Shown piece after piece: positions 26,373 to 36,700 of a stretch of 47,887 bases of DNA (the first letter of the stretch is position 1; every line of letters begins with the position of its first letter). The translations under genes were made by a program, and so were the position numbers. Location of the stretch: positions 1 to 47,887 of the forward strand of contig CAZCTN010000026.1 in the NCBI GenBank assembly GCA_964501655.1, given 5' to 3'. This DNA is from JAAYJK01 sp964501655. GTDB taxonomy: Bacteria; Bacillota; Syntrophomonadia; Syntrophomonadales; Syntrophomonadaceae. The notes beneath the pieces were generated by a model. That model did not search any database. It saw only the letters and a program-made list of their open reading frames with translations, and had not been told where the DNA came from.

Positions 26373-27128
26373 GTGCAAACCCTGAAAATTAACAAGGAAA
26401 ACCGGGAGAGAATAGCTGCCTTGGTCTTCCTGCCGGACAGTTGTGATTATCTGCTGATAACCTGCCACGGATTCAGGGGAAGAAAAGAAAACAGTGATCG
26501 TATATGCGCATTTGCTAAGGAAATCAATGAAATTGGCCTGGGGGTTATGGCTTTTGATTTTACCGGATCAGGAGAGAGTGACGGTGAATTCAGTGATATC
26601 ACCTTGACTCGACAGGTCCAGGATTTAAAAACCGTAATAGACTATGCATATAATACTTACCAAAAACCGATCATACTTCTAGGCAGGAGTTTTGGCGGCA
26701 GCACCGTGCTGGCCGGAGGAGCGGGAGAAAGTCGGGTCGAGGGTTTTATTCTGTGGTCTACTCCCGTGGAACTGCAGCAGACCTTTACCCGGGTTATGGA
26801 AGAGGCCTATGAAGAGCTTATCAAGGGAAGAATAGCCAACATAAATGACGAAACAGGAGCATATCTTATAAAACCAGCTTTCGTCGAAGATTTTTATCAG
26901 CATAACATGGACGAATATCTGAAACAAATACATAAGCGTCCGGTATTGATTGTGCAGGGGCAGGACGATAAAGTTGTGGCGGTATATAATGCTCGTTATA
27001 TGTTCAACCGTCTGTGCAATGCCGAGATGGTTATAGTAGACGATGCCGACCATCGATTTGAGAATAAAACCAGGGATCGAGAGGAGATAACCCTCAACTG
27101 GTTGAAGAAACACTTCATTGACAGATAG
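26373..27128 (+). CDS. Alpha/beta hydrolase
   Basis: A 251-residue serine hydrolase. The nucleophile elbow is GRSFGGS, the acid is in GQDDKVV and the histidine in DADHRFEN. HGFRGRKENSD forms the oxyanion region, as in YtmA/YqiA-like and feruloyl-esterase-like hydrolases. GTG 26373 is preferred because GGGGGAT lies upstream; upstream ATG 26301 would overlap the zinc-ribbon gene. Substrate unknown. Likely co-transcribed with the two upstream small genes. Confidence 0.83.
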   Translation: MQTLKINKENRERIAALVFLPDSCDYLLITCHGFRGRKENSDRICAFAKEINEIGLGVMAFDFTGSGESDGEFSDITLTRQVQDLKTVIDYAYNTYQKPIILLGRSFGGSTVLAGGAGESRVEGFILWSTPVELQQTFTRVMEEAYEELIKGRIANINDETGAYLIKPAFVEDFYQHNMDEYLKQIHKRPVLIVQGQDDKVVAVYNARYMFNRLCNAEMVIVDDADHRFENKTRDREEITLNWLKKHFIDR

Positions 27129-27402
27129 AGGAGTGTGATAAGATAGATTTATCGCAACTGGAGAAAAACCGGCTCCTTTCCCCGCTGATCCTGGGCATAA
27201 TACCAGGCATCTGTGTAACCGGAAATTATTATGGCATTAATATAGTAGATAATGAAACCATACACAGAAAATATGACATTTCGTTTTAGCCGCACTTTTT
27301 GCAAGAGACAGCTCTGCTTTACGGATTACCGCCATTAACCAGGCTTTTACCCATTTGCTTAAATCAAAAACCGCAAGGTCCATACTTCGCCTGGAAAACT
27401 AA
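27129..27402 (+). pseudogene. Possible frameshifted gene remnant
   Basis: After GAGGAG (27128-27133) an open frame runs from ATA 27143 to TAG 27287-27289 (QLEKNRLLSPLILGIIPGIC...). A second frame, starting after TGA 27274-27276 and ending at TAA 27400-27402, continues as FVLAALFARDSSALRITAINQAFTHLL. Adding one base near 27285 joins both into one coherent polypeptide of about 85 residues with no natural start. I do not recognise the family. It is either a decayed gene, a sequencing error, or two chance frames. Confidence 0.4.
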
Positions 27403-27429
27403 TATTCACCAAGGATGGAGGTGAAAATA

Positions 27430-27615
27430 ATGGAGTATGGAGAAATGGTCATAGTAAATCATCCCCGACATCCATTCTATAACTATATAGGGAAAATAGT
27501 GGGCAGAAGGGGTAAAAAATCGCCGGATGATTTTCTCATGCTGGTCTTGATCAACAATAAATCCTATATAATACCCGAATCCATGCTGACGGTTTATAAC
27601 CAGGCAGGGAATTAG
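27430..27615 (+). CDS. Small barrel-like protein (61 aa)
   Basis: A 61-residue protein whose pattern (GEMVIVNHPRHPFYNYIGKIVGRRG, then DDFLMLVLINNKSYIIPESML) suggests an SH3-like or KOW-type beta barrel, as in some RNA- or ribosome-associated proteins. No family name can be given. ATG 27430 follows GGAGGTGA (27417-27424) at good spacing. Flanked by the frameshifted remnant and a 209-bp stretch with no gene. Confidence 0.6.
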   Translation: MEYGEMVIVNHPRHPFYNYIGKIVGRRGKKSPDDFLMLVLINNKSYIIPESMLTVYNQAGN

Positions 27616-27824
27616 AGCCCGCCTGGTTGCGGTTTTGGGTTGCAACTGCTCCGCAGCTTATTCAAATGCTCAAATCCCGCCGGCAAGGACCATAATCAAC
27701 ATTGCTGCTGGTTTTTTCCGGCCCGAGCATTAAGCAATTCCAGAAGGCTGCAATCCAGTGCGGCTATCATATCGGGCTGCAGAACTTGAAAACCGAATAT
27801 TGGTCCGGAGCAGGGAGGAAAGTC

Positions 27825-28529
27825 ATGTGGTATATATACAGCAGCCGGCAGGGCAACCATTATCCCCTGGAACTGGGATACCGAGCGGTGGATAGTTGGG
27901 AAATAAGGCATAATTATGAGCTGGTGAGCAGATGGTGCCAGGAAGGATGTGAAAGCTACGGGTCTGGTGGATGCCCGCCCTGGGCTCCTCCTTTTGCCGC
28001 TTGGCAGGAGCATTATCCTTATGCAGTTTTGCTCTTTGCCCGCTTTTTTTGTCGTTATCAGCCAGACCGATACACTCACTCCAAAATGCTCTATCTGCGC
28101 TACCGATTCCCGGATATAATCTTATCCCGCCTGTTTTCCAGCCTCGGTTACCAGGTCCAGGGATCCATTAAGGAAGATATAGTGTTCTTGAACAGCGGTC
28201 ACTGCATGGGTTGTGGTCAGGCTGAATGCAATTTTCTCAGAGGATATAATTACTGTTTAAATCCGGTTAAGAGGACCTATGCAATAGGGGCTACCGGCAT
28301 AGAATCAGCCCAGATGCTGCAGCAGGTCTTTGGCATCCAGCTGCAGTGGATAAGTGAAAGTAATCAAGAAGTCAGCAGTATTACCAAGCTGATGGGATTA
28401 TTATGTAAGCAAAGAAAAATCCAGAATCGAATTCTGGATGAGATGATAGGCAATCTGAATGCCCTGTCCTGCAGCAGCTGGAAAATCCCAGGACCGGAAT
28501 ATCAGGACGCGCTTTCCAGGCTCTTATAG
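27825..28529 (+). CDS. DUF2284 putative metal-binding protein
   Basis: A 234-residue Cys-rich protein. Features: WCQEGCESYGSGGCPPWAPP near residue 33, which is the DUF2284 C-x3-C..CPP signature; a CMGCGQAEC cluster near residue 127; and a YNYCLNP motif. The family is thought to bind a metal or Fe-S cluster; function unknown, common in anaerobes. ATG 27825 is preferred because GGGAGGAA lies 6 bases upstream; the TTG at 27702 has none. The last 6 bases overlap the convergent membrane-protein gene. Confidence 0.78.
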   Translation: MWYIYSSRQGNHYPLELGYRAVDSWEIRHNYELVSRWCQEGCESYGSGGCPPWAPPFAAWQEHYPYAVLLFARFFCRYQPDRYTHSKMLYLRYRFPDIILSRLFSSLGYQVQGSIKEDIVFLNSGHCMGCGQAECNFLRGYNYCLNPVKRTYAIGATGIESAQMLQQVFGIQLQWISESNQEVSSITKLMGLLCKQRKIQNRILDEMIGNLNALSCSSWKIPGPEYQDALSRLL

Positions 28530-29243
28530 CCGCAAACGGTTCATAATCTGCTTTTTACTGGCCAGGTGATATCCTTGTTCAACCGAATTGATTTCATCAA
28601 ACCCTTCCAGTATTTGCCGCTCATAATATTCTTTTAGCCGCAGTATGTCCAGGCTGAAAACATATTTTCCCAGTAAGTCGTAGAAAATTCCGCCGCTGCG
28701 GGGAGATATGCGCCAGATAAGCAGGAAGAGGATCAGGTTGGCCAGCAATACCAATATATCCAAGGGTTTAAGAGCCAAAAGGAATTGAAGCAGTAGTCCG
28801 AAAACCAGCAAGGATATTATGAAGGCCATAAAGGCCAGGCCCCGGAAGGTTTGCAGGGTGATCCGGGCCTTTTTATAATAGCTGACTCGGCGGTGCAGCA
28901 GGGACAATTGAGAATCAACATCCAGTTGACGAAATTGCTCGGCCTCAATGTTAAGTACATCCTTTTTATCTTTCTGAACTGCATCAATTATTACCAGGAA
29001 AAGCAAACGCAAGGGGAAGAAGAGCAGAAAAGTCAGAATAAAAGCGGATAGGACTGGAATAATCCCGAGGTATACAACCCCCAGGCAGGCAGAAAACAGC
29101 CAGAGAGCCCCTGCCGCCCACCGCAGCCAGGGGCGGGCAGGTTTAATGCCCTCAGATAAATGATAGAAGGCAAAAGACAGCAAGATAATACCGGCCAAGA
29201 AAACCAGTGCTTTGACATCAAAGGGTGGTGTTATATCAAACAT
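28524..29243 (-). CDS. Unrecognised integral membrane protein
   Basis: A 239-residue protein with about five to six hydrophobic helices and a soluble charged segment in the middle (about residues 95-135). No family is recognised. ATG 29243 has GGAGGT only 3 bases upstream, so GTG 29273 is the alternative. Encoded on the minus strand, converging on DUF2284 with a 6-bp overlap. Confidence 0.55.
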   Translation of the reverse strand: MFDITPPFDVKALVFLAGIILLSFAFYHLSEGIKPARPWLRWAAGALWLFSACLGVVYLGIIPVLSAFILTFLLFFPLRLLFLVIIDAVQKDKKDVLNIEAEQFRQLDVDSQLSLLHRRVSYYKKARITLQTFRGLAFMAFIISLLVFGLLLQFLLALKPLDILVLLANLILFLLIWRISPRSGGIFYDLLGKYVFSLDILRLKEYYERQILEGFDEINSVEQGYHLASKKQIMNRLRL

Positions 29244-29562
29244 ATGACCTCCACAAATTGAATAGCATAACACAACAAATAGGTACTATGGTCATAAATT
29301 GATTATACAATATATCGTTTCGAAAGAAAATAAGGAAATATGAAAAAATATTGCTTTTCTATTGTGACTTCCTTTAGATTATCCTAAGGTAAAAAAATCA
29401 AATATGGTATGTTCTCCCTATCCGGCCGGAAAATATTGGGTTGGTATTGGGTCTTGCTTCCCCGGTCTTTTCCTTTGTGAGATAATTAAAGTCAAAGAAG
29501 GATAATGATAGATTGCTGATGCAGCGTTCAAATGTCAACGGATGAGAGGGGGCGGAGAATTT
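29244..29562. other. AT-rich gap between divergent genes
   Basis: About 319 bp between the minus-strand membrane gene and manC. A TATAAT hexamer on the minus strand (29302-29307) could serve the membrane-protein gene, but its -35 is poor. No gene, riboswitch or good + strand promoter was seen. Confidence 0.4.
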
Positions 29563-30633
29563 ATGTATGCTGTAATTATTGCAGGTGGAACCGGGGAGCG
29601 TTTCTGGCCTTTATCCCGCCGCGAAAAACCCAAGCAATTCCTGCCGCTTATGGACAGCCGCAGCATGCTGCAGCTTACCGTGGACAGACTGAAAGGAATA
29701 GTCCGGCCCGATGCTATCTATGTGGTCAGCGATATCATGTATCAGGAGCTGGTGGAAAAACAACTGCCTGGGCTTCCCCGGGAAAACTTAATATATGAGT
29801 ACTGCGGAAGAGACACTGCGGCTGCCGTTGGCCTGGCGGCGGTATATATTAGGCGCCGTGATCCCCAGGGCGTTATGCTGGTTTTACCTGCTGATCACTA
29901 TATCGCCGATGTAGAGGCTTTTCAGGGTACAGCCAGAGCAGCAGCGGAACGGGCCGCTTCGGGAGAATGGGTGCTGACTATTGGGATAAAACCTTCCCGC
30001 CCGGAAACCGGATACGGATATATACAACAGGGGGAGCCGGCCGGAGATATCAGGGGAATAAAGATTTATAAAACCCGGGCTTTTCATGAGAAACCTGACC
30101 TGGAGACCGCATTGACTTACCTGACCCAGGGTATATATTTATGGAACAGTGGAATGTTTGCGTGGCGCATAGACTTGCTGCTGGGATTGACAGCTCGGCA
30201 TCTGCCCCAGCTGTATCGAGGGCTGGAACTAATAGCCGACAGCATTGGCAGTGATCGGGAAAGAGAGGTTATAAAGGAAGTATATGAGAATTTGCCCCGT
30301 ATTTCCATAGACTATGGAATTATGGAGAAGTGCAGTCAGGTGCTGGTAATACCGGCTGACTTTGGTTGGGATGATGTGGGTAGCTGGACGGCTCTGGGCC
30401 GCTACCGCCAGTCTGATCCTAAAGGCAATATTCTGGAAAGCCAGGGGGTATTGGTTGATACCAGTGAATGTATGGTTTACGCGCCTGACAGAATTGTTGC
30501 CACCCTGGGGATAGAGGGACTGATAATTGTAGATAATCAGGAAAGCCTGCTGATATGCAGCAAAGATCGGGCTCAGGAGATCAAGAAAGTGGTGCAGGCC
30601 TTAAAAGAAGCCGGTTATAAAGACGTTATCTGA
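29563..30633 (+). CDS. manC: Mannose-1-phosphate guanylyltransferase
   Basis: Forms GDP-mannose from mannose-1-phosphate and GTP. The 356-residue protein has the nucleotide motif AGGTGERFWPLSRREKPKQF, ETGYGYI, FHEKP, NSGMFAWR and the later GWDDVGSWTAL motif; no isomerase (PMI) extension is present. ATG 29563 follows GGGGGCGGAG. It is the first gene of a probable manC-manB-GT4 unit (48 bp then 221 bp spacing). The product feeds mannosylation by nearby glycosyltransferases. manC versus algA/xanB naming is loose. Confidence 0.9.
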   Translation: MYAVIIAGGTGERFWPLSRREKPKQFLPLMDSRSMLQLTVDRLKGIVRPDAIYVVSDIMYQELVEKQLPGLPRENLIYEYCGRDTAAAVGLAAVYIRRRDPQGVMLVLPADHYIADVEAFQGTARAAAERAASGEWVLTIGIKPSRPETGYGYIQQGEPAGDIRGIKIYKTRAFHEKPDLETALTYLTQGIYLWNSGMFAWRIDLLLGLTARHLPQLYRGLELIADSIGSDREREVIKEVYENLPRISIDYGIMEKCSQVLVIPADFGWDDVGSWTALGRYRQSDPKGNILESQGVLVDTSECMVYAPDRIVATLGIEGLIIVDNQESLLICSKDRAQEIKKVVQALKEAGYKDVI

Positions 30634-30681
30634 TCCATCATCGGGAGGAAGCTTGAAGTAAAGGGGATAGGAGGTAGAGCA

Positions 30682-32049
30682 GTGCTTAAAGGGAATATTT
30701 TCAGACAATATGATATTCGAGGTGTGGTAGACAGGGAACTTACTGAGGATGCAGCCTATAGAATAGCCCGCGCCCTGGCTGCCCAGGCCGCTGAACGGGG
30801 GTGGCGCAAAATCGTCCTGGGCCGGGATAATCGTTTATCCTCCCCCCGCTTGAGGGAGATAAGCATTAAAGCCTTGCAGGATTCCGGCTGTGAAGTAATC
30901 GACCTGGGGGTGGTGATTACCCCGATTTTCTACTTTGCCGCCCGTCATCTGGATATACACGCCGGACTGATGATTACCGCCAGCCACAATGGGGCGGAAT
31001 ATAATGGATTTAAGATGCTGCTGGGGGAGACCACTATCTATGGGGAAGAAATTCAGGAAATCAGGCGACGGGCCGAGGAAGAAGACTTTATTTCTGGCTC
31101 ATTGGGAAGTCTGACCGAGTTTAATATAGTCGATGATTATGTGGCTATGATCAAAGAGAAAATCCGGCTGGGTCCCAGGAACCTGAAGGTGGTGGTGGAT
31201 TGCGGCAGCGGTACCGCATCACTTTTTGCCCCCCACCTGTTCAGAGAACTGGGCTGCCAGGTGGTGGAATTATACTGCGATTCAGATCCCACCTTTCCCT
31301 ATCATCATCCTGATCCGGTAGCGGTGGAGAATTGCCAGGATCTAATCCGGGAGGTAAAAAAGCATCAGGCTGATTTGGGAATTGGCCTGGATGGAGATGG
31401 CGACCGGCTGGGGGTGGTGGACCGGGAAGGTAATATCATCTGGGGTGACATGTTGATGATCCTGTTCTGGCGCGAGATTCTGCCTCATAATCCAGGGGTA
31501 GAATGTATCGTGGAAGTGAAATGTTCCCAGAGCCTGATCGATGAGATCAACCGTCTGGGAGGAAAGCCGCTGATGTATAAGACCGGGCATTCCTTGATTA
31601 AAGGCAAAATGAAGGAAATCGGAGCAGTATTTACCGGAGAGATGTCAGGCCATATGTTTTTTGCCGATGAATATTATGGTTATGATGACGCCCTATATGC
31701 AGCCGGTCGGCTCTTGCGTATACTATCCCATAGTGAAAAGGATCTGACCCGGCTTCTGGCGGATGTGAACCAATATTATACTACGCCGGAAATCAGGGTG
31801 AAGAGCACTGACGAGGAAAAATTCCGGGTGGTAGAGGAGGTATTGCAGCACTTCCGATCTGTCTACCAGGTCCTCGATGTAGATGGAGCGCGGATACTCT
31901 TTCCTGGAGGATGGGGTTTGGTCCGAGCATCCAACACCGGTCCGGAATTGATAGTGCGATGTGAAGGAAATACTCCGGAGGCTATGAATAGAATAACTTC
32001 CGAACTGTTCGAGTTCCTGGCCAGTCTGGGGATAACGGCCCGGGAATAG
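30682..32049 (+). CDS. manB: Phosphomannomutase/phosphoglucomutase
   Basis: Converts mannose-6-phosphate to mannose-1-phosphate (often glucose phosphates too). The 455-residue enzyme has FRQYDIRGVVD, the phosphoserine motif TASHNG, DGDGDRLG (metal) and the sugar-binding GEMSGHMFF, and RASNTGPELIVR. All four domains are present. GTG 30682 follows GGAGGTAG. It supplies manC. The dual AlgC-like specificity is possible and cannot be decided from sequence. Confidence 0.9.
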   Translation: MLKGNIFRQYDIRGVVDRELTEDAAYRIARALAAQAAERGWRKIVLGRDNRLSSPRLREISIKALQDSGCEVIDLGVVITPIFYFAARHLDIHAGLMITASHNGAEYNGFKMLLGETTIYGEEIQEIRRRAEEEDFISGSLGSLTEFNIVDDYVAMIKEKIRLGPRNLKVVVDCGSGTASLFAPHLFRELGCQVVELYCDSDPTFPYHHPDPVAVENCQDLIREVKKHQADLGIGLDGDGDRLGVVDREGNIIWGDMLMILFWREILPHNPGVECIVEVKCSQSLIDEINRLGGKPLMYKTGHSLIKGKMKEIGAVFTGEMSGHMFFADEYYGYDDALYAAGRLLRILSHSEKDLTRLLADVNQYYTTPEIRVKSTDEEKFRVVEEVLQHFRSVYQVLDVDGARILFPGGWGLVRASNTGPELIVRCEGNTPEAMNRITSELFEFLASLGITARE

Positions 32050-32071
32050 CTAGTGTTATGGCCAAGAATTT

Positions 32072-32109
32072 ATCCCCTCATCTGATCTGCTGACGGGATT
32101 TTATTTTTG
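32072..32109 (+). terminator. Possible terminator after manB
   Basis: ATCCC (32072-32076) pairs with GGGAT (32095-32099), followed by TTTATTTTT. The stem is short (5 bp) so readthrough into the glycosyltransferase gene is plausible. Confidence 0.4.
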
Positions 32110-32270
32110 TGGTAATATTAGACATATGAATGTTAACTCTTGTTGACCGAGATATTCAATCCTCATTATTTGCTTCAGTATTCATCCTAAAAAGTTGCCA
32201 GGAAGAAGTCGCAGGAAACTGATGGTATTACACCTGGATGGTGTCAATGCTAAAAGGAGGTGCGTCAGGC

Positions 32271-33431
32271 ATGAGCGCGTGCTTGATAGTAAGTACTTAT
32301 CCTCCCAGGAAATGCGGTATTGCTACCTTCGCACGGGACTTAAGGGATAATCTGATAAAACATCCGCCCCAGGTGCTGGTGGCGGCCATGGAAGATCCCT
32401 ATCAGTCCCACAACTACCCTGGCGAGGTAATATTAACCATCCAACAGGAAAATATAGGCGATTATACCGCCTGTGCTGCCTGGGCCAACCGTGAACCGGA
32501 CCTGGATATAGTGATTATACAACACGAATATGGTATTTTTGGAGGTCCGAACGGAGAATATATTCTGAAGTTGGTTCAGCACTTAAGAAAACCTTATCTG
32601 CTGGTCACTCATACGGTGCTGCCGCACCCATCCGCCAACCAGCACCGGGTACTCAGCACCATGGCCAGTAGTGCAGCCGGGGTGATATGTATGACCAGGA
32701 GAGCTCGAAAGTTACTATCCGCTGTCTACGGGGTTTCCAGGGAACGTACGGTAGTTGTTCCTCATGGGGTGCCGGTATTTGTCAAAAAGAACCGGAATAC
32801 CATTAAAGAGAGGCACCTTTTGAGCCATCGGACTATTATTACCACCTTCGGGCTGATCGGACCCGGCAAGGGTTTGGAAATAGGAATCAAAGCATTGTCC
32901 CGGTTAGTGGAGGAACACCCCCAGGTACTGTACCTTATCGCAGGTGCCACTCACCCGGTGCTGCTCAGGAGCGAGGGCGAGCGCTATCGGGAAAGCATAG
33001 AGCAACTGGTACGGGATCTGAAGCTGGAGGAACATGTCTGGTTTGACAACCGATTCCTTACGGACGAGGAATTGGGAGAATACCTATATATGACTGATAT
33101 TTATCTAAGCCCCTATCCCAATATGGATCAAGCGGTATCAGGCACCCTGGCTTTTGCAGTGGGCAGTGGCCGGGCTATTGTTTCCACTCCTTATGAGTAC
33201 GCCCAGGAGGTTCTGTCTGGGGGAAGAGGATTGCTGGCCCGGGAAGCCAGCGCCCAGGGTCTGGCGGAACTAATGGATTTAATACTAAGGAATCCCGCCC
33301 TTAAGCAGGAATTGGAAGCCAGTGCTTCAGCTCTGGGGAGGTCACTTACCTGGCCCAGCGTAGCCGCACTTTATCACAAGATAACCAGTGAAATACTTGA
33401 GGATAGAGTAGATCTATCATGTCGGCCATAG
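32271..33431 (+). CDS. GT4-family glycosyltransferase
   Basis: A 386-residue GT-B fold enzyme. The N-terminus STYPPRKCGIATFARDL is typical for a family often found with GH130 phosphorylases; the C-terminal half has GPGKGLEIGIKAL, a late EYLYMTDIYLSPYP and the SGTLAFAVGSGRAIVSTPYEYA nucleotide-sugar region. The donor could be GDP-mannose given manC/manB upstream, but this is inference. ATG 32271 is chosen because AAAGGAGGTG lies 8 bases upstream. Convergent with the GT-GH130 gene. Confidence 0.85.
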   Translation: MSACLIVSTYPPRKCGIATFARDLRDNLIKHPPQVLVAAMEDPYQSHNYPGEVILTIQQENIGDYTACAAWANREPDLDIVIIQHEYGIFGGPNGEYILKLVQHLRKPYLLVTHTVLPHPSANQHRVLSTMASSAAGVICMTRRARKLLSAVYGVSRERTVVVPHGVPVFVKKNRNTIKERHLLSHRTIITTFGLIGPGKGLEIGIKALSRLVEEHPQVLYLIAGATHPVLLRSEGERYRESIEQLVRDLKLEEHVWFDNRFLTDEELGEYLYMTDIYLSPYPNMDQAVSGTLAFAVGSGRAIVSTPYEYAQEVLSGGRGLLAREASAQGLAELMDLILRNPALKQELEASASALGRSLTWPSVAALYHKITSEILEDRVDLSCRP

Positions 33432-33502
33432 CAGGCCAACTCTCTGACGAATAGAAGCACAACATTTGGAAAAGCCCGCCACAGGCAGGATAAATGCCTT
33501 GA

Positions 33503-33602
33503 NNNNNNNNNNNNNNNNNNNNNNNNNNNNNNNNNNNNNNNNNNNNNNNNNNNNNNNNNNNNNNNNNNNNNNNNNNNNNNNNNNNNNNNNNNNNNNNNNN
33601 NN
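33503..33602. other. Assembly gap (100 N) flanked by identical 55-bp sequence
   Basis: Exactly 100 N. The 55 bases before the gap (33448-33502) are identical to the 55 bases after it (33603-33657). The second copy continues into the 3' arm of a palindrome. This indicates that the two contigs overlap and that the gap is probably not real. Confidence 0.9.
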
Positions 33603-33625
33603 CGAATAGAAGCACAACATTTGGA

Positions 33626-33667
33626 AAAGCCCGCCACAGGCAGGATAAATGCCTTGAGGCGGGCTTT
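33626..33667. terminator. Bidirectional terminator between convergent genes
   Basis: AAAGCCCGCC (33626-33635) pairs with GGCGGGCTTT (33658-33667), with an inner AGGCA/TGCCT stem. It should stop the GT4 gene on + and the GT-GH130 gene on -. The 5' arm is also present before the N gap. Confidence 0.8.
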
Positions 33668-33730
33668 CGTCATTGGATAGGGTTCAGCTTATTGCATTGC
33701 TTTTCCGTGGGGCAAGGGCGAAATATAATC

Positions 33731-36700
33731 CTAGTAATACAGAGGAACAGAAAATTTTTGATTACCGGTTTTGCGGTACTCCTCCGGTATAAGATCGGCC
33801 AGGGTGGCGGTGGCTACACCGATGTGGGTATCTGCCGCACCATAATAAACCAATATCTTATCATTATCTTCCAGAATATCCTTATCCGAGGCCCCCACTG
33901 CCCCACAGGTGAAGACTACATTGGGCACCCATGATTCGGTGCCGGAACCTATCTCATAAGTCTCTTCCGGCTGCAGTATGGGATTGGGAGATCGGTAAAT
34001 AAGGAGTTCGGGATTATTCAGATCTACCAGTATCACTCCCAGCCTATAGACCAACTGACGGTCTACACCATGATAAATCATTAACCAGCCATAGCGAGTC
34101 TTGAGAGGCTGGGTTCCGGCTCCAATTTTCAATGAATCCCACATCCGCCCGGAACGAGGCCCCATGATAATGGAGTGTCTTTCCCGCGGCACCGGGAATT
34201 CCAGTTTATCCAGATAGGACACCCATATGCTGGGTTCGATCCGATGGTAAATCACATATTTACCCCTTATTTTTTCCGGGAACAGGATAGCGTCTTTATT
34301 CCATACATCCTTGAAAGCCAATCCCTTCCGTACCCATTGAACAAACCGGCCTTCCAGGAAGTCGGTTACCTTTATGGCCGCAGCTGCTATCTGAGCGATG
34401 ACCCCATCATAAGCTGTGTACATCATATATATATGATCATCTATTACCACCGCCCGCGGGTCTTCGCATCCTCGGCGTTCCTTTTCGTTAGCCGGTGCGA
34501 AAATGGGATGCGGCAGCCTTTTTATTACTCGATATCCATCAGTAATGGCCAGCCCGATGCGGGATATCTGGTCATCTCCGTAGGCCCGGTAAAGGATATA
34601 TACCAGGTCGTTGAATCTTAGGGTCGCTGCATTGAGGACGTATTTACTTTCCCAGGGATGTTCTTTTATGGGACTCAATATAGGGTTGCCCTCATATCTG
34701 CGCAGTGGCCGGGCGGGTGGATAAGGGATTGCTTCCTGAGCCACTACGGTCACATCTTTATAGCGGATGCCCAGCAGGGCATCCAGGACGTTTTCACTGG
34801 CTCGCCCTTCGCCGATTAACTGCTGTACCCCGGATTCAATGCCGGAGATATTATAACCCAGCTCCTGGTAAATTTCTTCCAGCAAATCCTGGTTGAACCA
34901 TTTCTCTTCAACGTGACTGGACAGAGGTGTAGGTACCCCTTTGCCTCCTTTGTAATTATAACTGGCCCAGCTCCAGGCCGAGAGAGGCACAAAAGTTCCA
35001 TCATCCAGCTGCTGGCTTAATCCATAACTATCACACATTATTCTGATGATACCAGCTTGATCGGTGCGGCCCTCTTTCTCCAGTTTTTCTGCCAGTCTTC
35101 TGAAGTTGTTCACCAGGGTACGGTGATGCAGGTTCTCAAAAATGTTATGAGCAGAAAAAGCAGTAGTTTCATAACGGCCGATCAATGAATTTCGTATCTT
35201 GGTTCCCAGATTCTTGCGCTCGCGAGCAAACAACTTCCACAGCAAAGCGTAGTTTTCGGCTATAGTTATATGTCGGGCAATGAACAAACAGAAGCGAATG
35301 CGGGGAAAATCTCCCCCCATACTTTTGTTAAAGGGTCGGGTTACTATCCTGGTAGTTATCTTATTTAGATTCGATATATTGCCTAGGCGTGCTATCTGAT
35401 CAAATTTAGGGTCCAGGACCAGAAACCGAATATCAAGTTCTTTCAACCCTTCCGGGCGAAGATTATCCAGTATCCAAAGCAAAGCCCGATCAGCATACTT
35501 ACGGGTCTCAATCAGGTTAGCCAGGCTTACTGCATCCCGTATATCCATTTGCTCGATCAAGTCGCGGGTACTATGGCATCCAGCCGGTATCATTACATTA
35601 ACCGGAGGGAATCTGACTACCATTTCTTTGAATATTTCATCCTTGACGGAATACATTTTCTGGTGTGGGAGCTGGGCGAAAAGCCCCTGCAGTACCTGCT
35701 TGACTCCTTCCTCGCTATACAGATCGCCGGGAAAGAGAGATTCCATAGTTTCTTCCAATTGGAACATGAAGTCTCTGACCCGGTTCACAACAGCATCGGT
35801 CCCTGCGTCGAGAGGAAGTTTCAAGGAATGGTAAAGTATTCCTTCAAAGGCTTCCTGATAACGTTTTTGCAGACGGTTGAATACTTCCTCGGTATATACA
35901 ATTTTGGCTGCCTTGCCGGTTAAGGTGTTGGGCAATACCACAGGTATTCCGGGTACATACTCCAGGTAGCGGGAGGGAGTAAGAGGAGGAGTAACCTCCA
36001 GGACCTTTTTATCCCACTTGTCGTTGAACCTCTCCCGCATGCTTAAAAAACACTGGCGTTGTTCGGATTTTAACGCCTCAGCCTCCATTGCCAGAATATG
36101 GCTAAGGTAAATACCTTCCACCGACTCCAGCTGTTCCTGCAACAGCCGGATCTGCATGACATAACTGGCTACTCTTCCATTAAAAGCCGAGGTAAGGGTA
36201 TTTAATATATCATCTCGATTTAATTCCCGGGCAAAACAATACTCAAACATCAAGGATAAAACCAGTTCGGCCCATATATCCGATCTGAGATTGAACTCTT
36301 TGCTGGGGGAGAGGACCATTTCCCGAATATCCTGGAATACGTATTGCGGTACCGAGGATTCATAAATAGTGGCATATTGATTAAAATTACGCTTGAAAAA
36401 CAGTACCATTTCCTCCGGACAGAATATTATCTCATCAGGTTTTTCCTCACTTGTGGCCCCATAAATATCCGGAGCTCTGGATATTATCAGGTTTTTCAGC
36501 CAGTAATCTTCATCTCTGCGAATACATTCAAAAAGAGTTCCAGCTATTTCCTTGAAGACATAATTCACCTTTTCCAGGGAAAAGCTTTCCAGCTTAGCTC
36601 CCAGGGCAACTTCGCATATATCTTTGTTCCAGGTAATAGCCCTAGTTATCATCCAGGGATCAATCCCGTAGCTCCGGGTGATTTCAGGCCAAAATTTAAA

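Noticed and set aside
33346..33673. Open frames through the N gap
   Set aside because: Their lengths come only from undefined bases; no coding support on either side.
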